NCBI RefSeq assembly: GCF_016862975.1
Contig: NZ_BONZ01000003.1
Span: 62,001-126,000 of the forward strand
Length of the DNA stretch: 64,000 bases
DNA from: Rugosimonospora africana
GTDB lineage: Bacteria > Actinomycetota > Actinomycetes > Mycobacteriales > Micromonosporaceae
Direction: 5' to 3'
The notes under the pieces are model-generated. The model was not told where the DNA came from and did no database searches. It worked only from the letters and a program-made list of their open reading frames with translations. Each line of letters starts with the position of its first letter. Within the stretch, counting starts at the first letter, position 1. Shown one piece after another: positions 60,092 through 64,000 of the stretch. The position numbers and the translations under genes were made by a program.

Positions 60092-61126
60092 ATGAGATCG
60101 ACCGGAGCGGTGCTGTGCGCGACCGCGATGACCATCCTCGGCACCTCGTTCCCGGTGAGCCGGGAGTTGACCGGGTACCCGACGCTGACCAGCCAGGCTG
60201 TCCGGTACCTGATCGCCGCGGCGCTGCTGGCCGCGCTGGTACGCCGATCCGCCGGCCGGGCCCCGTACCGCCGGGAACTGCTGCGGCTCGCCGGGCTGGC
60301 GGCCACCGGGCTGGCCGCGTTCAACGTGTGCGTCCTCGCCGCGCTCCGGCACGCCGACCCGGCCGTGCTCGGCACGGTGATCGGCGGCACTCCGCTGCTG
60401 CTGGCGATCCTCGGGCCGGTGCTGGCCGGCTCGCGGGCCAGCACTTGGGCTGGACCGGTCAGGCGGCGTTCACGCCGGGGGGCTCCGGGCCGGCGCCGCC
60501 CGTCGGCACGCGTGGTGGGCTGCGGTGCCGTCGTGGTGGCCGGCATCGCGCTGGTGCAGGGCGGTGGGCACGCGAGCGCCGCCGGGCTGTGCTGGGCGCT
60601 CGGCGCGCTAGCCGGGGAGGTGCTGTTCTCCCTGCTCGCCGCGCCGCTGCTGGACGAACTGGGGCCGGTACGGGTGTCCGCGTGGGCGTGCGCCCTCGCG
60701 GTACCGCAGTTGGCGGTGGCCGCCCTGGTGACCGGTGAGTGGCACCGGCTGCGGGTGCCGACCGCGGCGGAGGGCGTCGCCCTGCTCTACCTCGCCGTCG
60801 TGCTCACCGTCGTGGCGTTCCTCTGCTGGTACGGCGGCCTGCGCCGGCTGGGCGTCGAGCGGGCCGGGATGTTCGCCGGGCTGCTCCCGGTGGCCTCACT
60901 GGCCGGTACCGCCGTGATCGATCACACCGCTCCGGCACCCGGCGCCCTGCTCGGCACTCTGGTCGTCGCGGCCGGTCTGGGTGCCGGGCTGGCGGTCGAC
61001 TGGGCTGGACCGTCCGCTACGGCGACGGATCAGGCTCCGGTGCCGGTCGGACCGGTCGGCTCGGAACCCGCCGGCGCCGCACCCGTGGAGGAGGCGCGCT
61101 CCGCGGCCCGTACCCGCTCGGCGTAG
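60092..61126 (+). CDS. DMT-superfamily (EamA) transporter
   Basis: A 344-residue membrane protein with about ten hydrophobic helices in two EamA repeats (LCATAMTILGTSFPVSRELT and GLCWALGALAGEVLFSLLAAPL). A basic loop at about 120-140 separates the halves. It probably exports an amino acid or related metabolite. It is divergent from the MocR gene with operator boxes between, so it is the likely regulated gene. The last 40 residues are low-complexity, and this part overlaps the end of mazG by 97 bp. Confidence 0.85.
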   Translation: MRSTGAVLCATAMTILGTSFPVSRELTGYPTLTSQAVRYLIAAALLAALVRRSAGRAPYRRELLRLAGLAATGLAAFNVCVLAALRHADPAVLGTVIGGTPLLLAILGPVLAGSRASTWAGPVRRRSRRGAPGRRRPSARVVGCGAVVVAGIALVQGGGHASAAGLCWALGALAGEVLFSLLAAPLLDELGPVRVSAWACALAVPQLAVAALVTGEWHRLRVPTAAEGVALLYLAVVLTVVAFLCWYGGLRRLGVERAGMFAGLLPVASLAGTAVIDHTAPAPGALLGTLVVAAGLGAGLAVDWAGPSATATDQAPVPVGPVGSEPAGAAPVEEARSAARTRSA

Positions 61127-62058
61127 GCGCTCACCGCGCGGCGCAGCGCCGCCTCCGCGTCCTCGGGGCTGTCAGCCACCATGCGCAGCAGCCGGGCGCC
61201 GAGCCCGTCACCGTCCGGCCCACCGCCGTCCAGCCCACCGCCGTTCGGGCTCTCGATCGGGAGTTCGGTCGCGAGCCCGGCCCGCTCGACCCGGGACAGG
61301 ATCTTCGCGGCCAGCGCGAGCGCCGGCTGGGACCAGGCGATCCCGTCCAGCACGGAGGTCCGGGCCTTCTCCGCCTTCTTGATCCGCTCCCACTGCTCGG
61401 TGATCTCGTCGATGTCCTCGACCGGCTCAGCGCCGAACACGTGAGGGTTGCGCCGGATCAGCTTGTCGACCAGGTCCCCGGCGACGTCGTCGACGCTCCA
61501 GCCCTGCCCGTCCGGCAGGTTCTCGGCGAGGCGGGCGTGGAGGACCACCTGGAGCAGTACGTCGCCCAACTCCTCGCGCAGCGCGGCCTGGTCGTCCGCC
61601 TGGATGGCGTCGTACGCCTCGTACGCCTCCTCCAGCATGTACTTCGCCAGGCTGCGGTGCGTCTGGGCGAGCTTCCACGGGTCGCCGCCCGGCGAGGCCA
61701 GCCGGTCCATCACGGTCACCACGTCCAGCAGCCGGGAGCCGGGCGGATCCCAGGAGCCGTACATCAGCTCCAGCTCGGCCAGGCCCGGCTCGCTGGCCAG
61801 CCGCAGCCCGAGCGCCCGGGCCAGGTCCTCGTCGCCGGTCGGGCCGGCCAGCCAGACGGCGGTACCGGCGGCGATCAGGTCGGCCACCCCGTCGGCGGTG
61901 ACGGTCACCGGGATCCCGGCGGCACGCAGCGCGGCGGCCTGCGCGCCATCGACGGCGGTGAACACCGGCGCGGCCCGGACCGCGTCCCAGGCGGCGGCGG
62001 TGAGCAGCCCGGCCGGCAGCCGGGGTGAGGTCACCAGCAGGACGATCCGTCCGGGCAT
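61030..62058 (-). CDS. mazG: MazG-type nucleoside triphosphate pyrophosphohydrolase
   Basis: A 342-residue protein. Residues 1 to about 115 are a degenerate tetrapyrrole-methylase-like region, common in actinobacterial MazG. The MazG domain (about 120-260) has EEAYEAYDAI and LREELGDVLLQVVLHARLA, the E-x2-E...E-x2-D metal site, followed by NPHVFG. It hydrolyses non-canonical or excess NTPs to NMPs. The C-terminal 80 residues are variable, and the last 30 overlap the convergent transporter gene. Confidence 0.9.
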   Translation of the reverse strand: MPGRIVLLVTSPRLPAGLLTAAAWDAVRAAPVFTAVDGAQAAALRAAGIPVTVTADGVADLIAAGTAVWLAGPTGDEDLARALGLRLASEPGLAELELMYGSWDPPGSRLLDVVTVMDRLASPGGDPWKLAQTHRSLAKYMLEEAYEAYDAIQADDQAALREELGDVLLQVVLHARLAENLPDGQGWSVDDVAGDLVDKLIRRNPHVFGAEPVEDIDEITEQWERIKKAEKARTSVLDGIAWSQPALALAAKILSRVERAGLATELPIESPNGGGLDGGGPDGDGLGARLLRMVADSPEDAEAALRRAVSAYAERVRAAERASSTGAAPAGSEPTGPTGTGA

Positions 62059-62064
62059 CGACCG

Positions 62065-62832
62065 CTACTGCGCCGGGTTCGAGGCGCTCTGGTCGTCGGT
62101 CGGCGCCACGGTGGGCGTGAGGTCAAGGACCGGAGCCCCGCCCTTGGAACCGCCGATGGTCAGCTGCGCCACCGGCAGGTTGTCGCCGCTCTGGGTCGGG
62201 ACGGTGGCGAGAGTGATGCCCGCGGGCTGGTAGCGGGGGTTCAGCGAGACGTTGTACCGCTTCATCGCGTCGGTCAGCTCGTTGCGCACGGTCACGGCCT
62301 TCGCGAGATCCGAGGCGAACTGGCTCTGCAGGGCCTGCTTGACCTCCGCGAAGTCGGAGGGGCCGGCGGCCTGCTGAGAGACCAGCAGGTTGAACGCGTC
62401 CCGGTAGTCCGCGTCGGTGACGGTGCCCTCGCTGGCCTTCTCGGTCAGCAGCTCGCGGTATGCCTCAGCGGTCGCGACGAGCTGAACATACGCGTCGTTG
62501 ATCGGCAGCCCGATGCCCTGCGCGGCGCTCTGCGCGAGCGTGTCGATGTTCTCGGTCGGGGCCGGGTAGCCCTTCTCCTTGGAGAACCGCTTCGCGACCT
62601 CGATGAAGACCTCGTTCGCGACGATCTGGCGCCGCACCTGGGCCTGATCGCTGTCCTGGATCTTGGCGCCATCCTTCTTCAGCTGCGCGACCAGGGTGTC
62701 GATCTGGTGGTTGGAGAAGCGCGTGTCGCCGACGTAGGCGGCGTCGGCGCCGGTCTCAAACCGGCACCCGGTCAGCGCGGCGAGAGCCAGCACACCCGTT
62801 GCGGCGGCGGCGATCAAGCGACGGCGAGGCAT
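62065..62832 (-). CDS. SurA N-domain-like lipoprotein
   Basis: A 255-residue exported lipoprotein. The signal peptide MPRRRLIAAAATGVLALAAL ends at TGC, with C23 as lipid attachment site. The mature part is helical (SNHQIDTLVAQLKKDGAKI, RRQIVANEVFIEVAKRFSKEKG) and resembles the SurA/PrsA N-terminal chaperone fold without an obvious peptidyl-prolyl isomerase domain. Its place between mazG and mfd matches lpqU-type genes loosely. It may assist folding of secreted proteins. ATG at 62832. Confidence 0.82.
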   Translation of the reverse strand: MPRRRLIAAAATGVLALAALTGCRFETGADAAYVGDTRFSNHQIDTLVAQLKKDGAKIQDSDQAQVRRQIVANEVFIEVAKRFSKEKGYPAPTENIDTLAQSAAQGIGLPINDAYVQLVATAEAYRELLTEKASEGTVTDADYRDAFNLLVSQQAAGPSDFAEVKQALQSQFASDLAKAVTVRNELTDAMKRYNVSLNPRYQPAGITLATVPTQSGDNLPVAQLTIGGSKGGAPVLDLTPTVAPTDDQSASNPAQ

Positions 62833-62845
62833 GGAGCACACTCTC

Positions 62846-64000
62846 TCACGCCGGCTGGCCAGCGGTGCTGCGGGGGGCTTGCGCCGGTTTCGGGGCATCG
62901 AGTACCGAGGTGATCAATTCGGCGCACCACTCCAGGAGGCCGGTGTCGCGCAGCGGTTCGCCGCCCACCCGGCGGGTCGACGGCCGGGGTACCGACACCT
63001 GGTCTGTGGCCGTCTTGTAGACCGCGTCCGGGTACAGGCGCCGCAGGCGCAGCTGCTTCGAGTCCGGCAACGGTACCGGCGAGAACCGGATGTGCCGCCC
63101 CTGCAGGGACACATCGGTCAGCCCGTACGAGCGGGCCAGCAACCGGAACCGGGCCACCGCGATCAGGTTGGCCACCTGCTCGGGCGGGGTACCGTACCGG
63201 TCCTGCATCTCGGTCACCGCCTCGTTGAGCGCCTCCTCGGACCGGGCGGAGGCGAGCTTCCGGTACATCTCCAGGCGCAGCCGTTCCACGCCGATGTACT
63301 CGTGCGGCAGGTGCGCGTCGACCGGCAGGTCGATCTTGACGTCGACCTCCTCCTCGTCCGGCTTCTCGCCCTTGAACTGCGACACGGCCTCGCCGACCAT
63401 CCGCACGTACAGGTCGAACCCGACGCCCTCGATGTGCCCGGACTGCTCACCGCCCAGCAGGTTGCCGGCCCCCCGGATCTCCAGGTCCTTCATGGCCACG
63501 TACATGCCGGCACCCAGCTCGGTGTGCTGGGCGATGGTGGCCAGCCGCTCGTGCGCGTGCTCGGTCAGCGGCTTCTCGCCCGGGTACAGGAAGTACGCGT
63601 ACGCCCGCTCCCGGCCCCGGCCGACCCGGCCCCGGATCTGGTGGAGCTGAGCCAGACCGAGCAGGTCGGCCCGCTCCACGATCAGCGTGTTGGCGTTCGG
63701 GATGTCGATACCGGACTCCACGATGGTCGTGCAGACCAGGACGTCGTACTCCTTCTCCCAGAAGCCGACCATCACCTTCTCCAGGGCGTCCTCGCCCATC
63801 TGGCCGTGCGCCACCGCGATCCGCGCCTCGGGTACCAGCTCCCGCAGCCGGCGGGCCGCCTTCTCGATGGACTCGACCCGGTTGTGCAGGTAGAACACCT
63901 GGCCGTCGCGCAGCAGCTCGCGGTGGATGGCCGCGGAGACCTGCTTGTCGTCGTACGCCCCGACGAACGTGAGCACCGGGTGGCGCTCCTCCGGCGGGGT
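62846..64000 (-). CDS. mfd: Transcription-repair coupling factor Mfd, C-terminal part
   Basis: About 384 residues are visible; the gene runs off the right edge. The segment starts in the second RecA-like helicase domain: [40 protein letters not shown] (motif V) and [21 protein letters not shown] (motif VI). The translocation-in-RecG relay follows, then the C-terminal TRCF domain with [20 protein letters not shown]. Mfd displaces stalled RNA polymerase and recruits UvrA. It lies upstream of the lipoprotein and mazG on the same strand. Confidence 0.96.
   Translation of the reverse strand, partial: TPPEERHPVLTFVGAYDDKQVSAAIHRELLRDGQVFYLHNRVESIEKAARRLRELVPEARIAVAHGQMGEDALEKVMVGFWEKEYDVLVCTTIVESGIDIPNANTLIVERADLLGLAQLHQIRGRVGRGRERAYAYFLYPGEKPLTEHAHERLATIAQHTELGAGMYVAMKDLEIRGAGNLLGGEQSGHIEGVGFDLYVRMVGEAVSQFKGEKPDEEEVDVKIDLPVDAHLPHEYIGVERLRLEMYRKLASARSEEALNEAVTEMQDRYGTPPEQVANLIAVARFRLLARSYGLTDVSLQGRHIRFSPVPLPDSKQLRLRRLYPDAVYKTATDQVSVPRPSTRRVGGEPLRDTGLLEWCAELITSVLDAPKPAQAPRSTAGQPA

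Noticed and set aside
57984-60095. 703-codon plus-strand frame opposite the DUF885 and MocR genes
   Set aside because: Arg/Gln/Gly-rich shadow; both minus-strand genes are well supported.

Overview
The window is about 72% GC (by eye), densely packed and rich in GTG starts and 4-bp stop/start overlaps. It looks like a chromosomal segment of a high-GC actinobacterium, most likely Micromonosporaceae (Actinoplanes/Micromonospora-like). Two stretches follow gene orders I recall from Mycobacterium tuberculosis. At the left, DUF4307, greA, metB, cbs, an SGNH hydrolase, a thiolase and a Bax-inhibitor protein match Rv1072-Rv1082. At the right, ppx, DUF501, FtsB/DivIC-like, eno, a SurA-like lipoprotein, mazG and mfd match Rv1020-Rv1026. 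The other genes interrupt this backbone.

Layout. 1-6.7 kb: end of a DUF4307 gene, greA, ilvA, a membrane protein, an amidase, metB, a HIT protein, msrA. 6.7-9.2 kb: a small mosaic island. The 3' end of msrA recurs twice more (8268-8395 and 9157-9191), and each interval holds a type II toxin-antitoxin pair (YefM-YoeB, then a RelB/Phd-RelE pair). 9.3-16.9 kb: TrmO, a two-component system, a CDP-alcohol phosphotransferase with a YqaA-like partner, and a MarR regulator coupled to an unusual in-frame MFS-isochorismatase ORF. 16.9-21.2 kb: a secreted GH16 glucanase-like enzyme with a LacI-type operator pair around its promoter, convergent with a secreted repeat protein. 21.4-32.7 kb: a cysteine-desulfurase-like enzyme, a cytosolic HtrA-like protease, CBS, two tandem SGNH hydrolases, a secreted sedolisin, a thiolase and a Bax-inhibitor protein. 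A tRNA-Leu(UAA) follows.

33-41 kb is the least understood region. It resembles the actinobacterial SCO2521-SCO2525 family cluster: a ParA-like protein with a deviant P-loop, an N-methyltransferase-like protein and three proteins of unknown function. Here it also has a coupled two-TM membrane protein and two candidate short peptides at its divergent edges.

41-50 kb: type II NADH dehydrogenase, a MoxR/DUF58/DUF4129 operon, a family 5 uracil-DNA glycosylase, a dienelactone hydrolase and a leaderless PadR regulator with a membrane partner. 50.6-64 kb: the ppx-argA-DUF501-FtsB-eno operon, membrane or secreted hypotheticals, a DUF885 protein, a MocR regulator divergent from a DMT transporter with visible operator boxes, then mazG, a lipoprotein and the C-terminal part of mfd.

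Together metB and cbs supply both directions of transsulfuration chemistry. GH16, the repeat protein and the sedolisin form a secreted set. A background feature runs through everything: the tetramer GTAC (often GGTACC) is conspicuously common in coding and non-coding DNA and seems to dictate otherwise rare codons (GTA, GGT, CGT).
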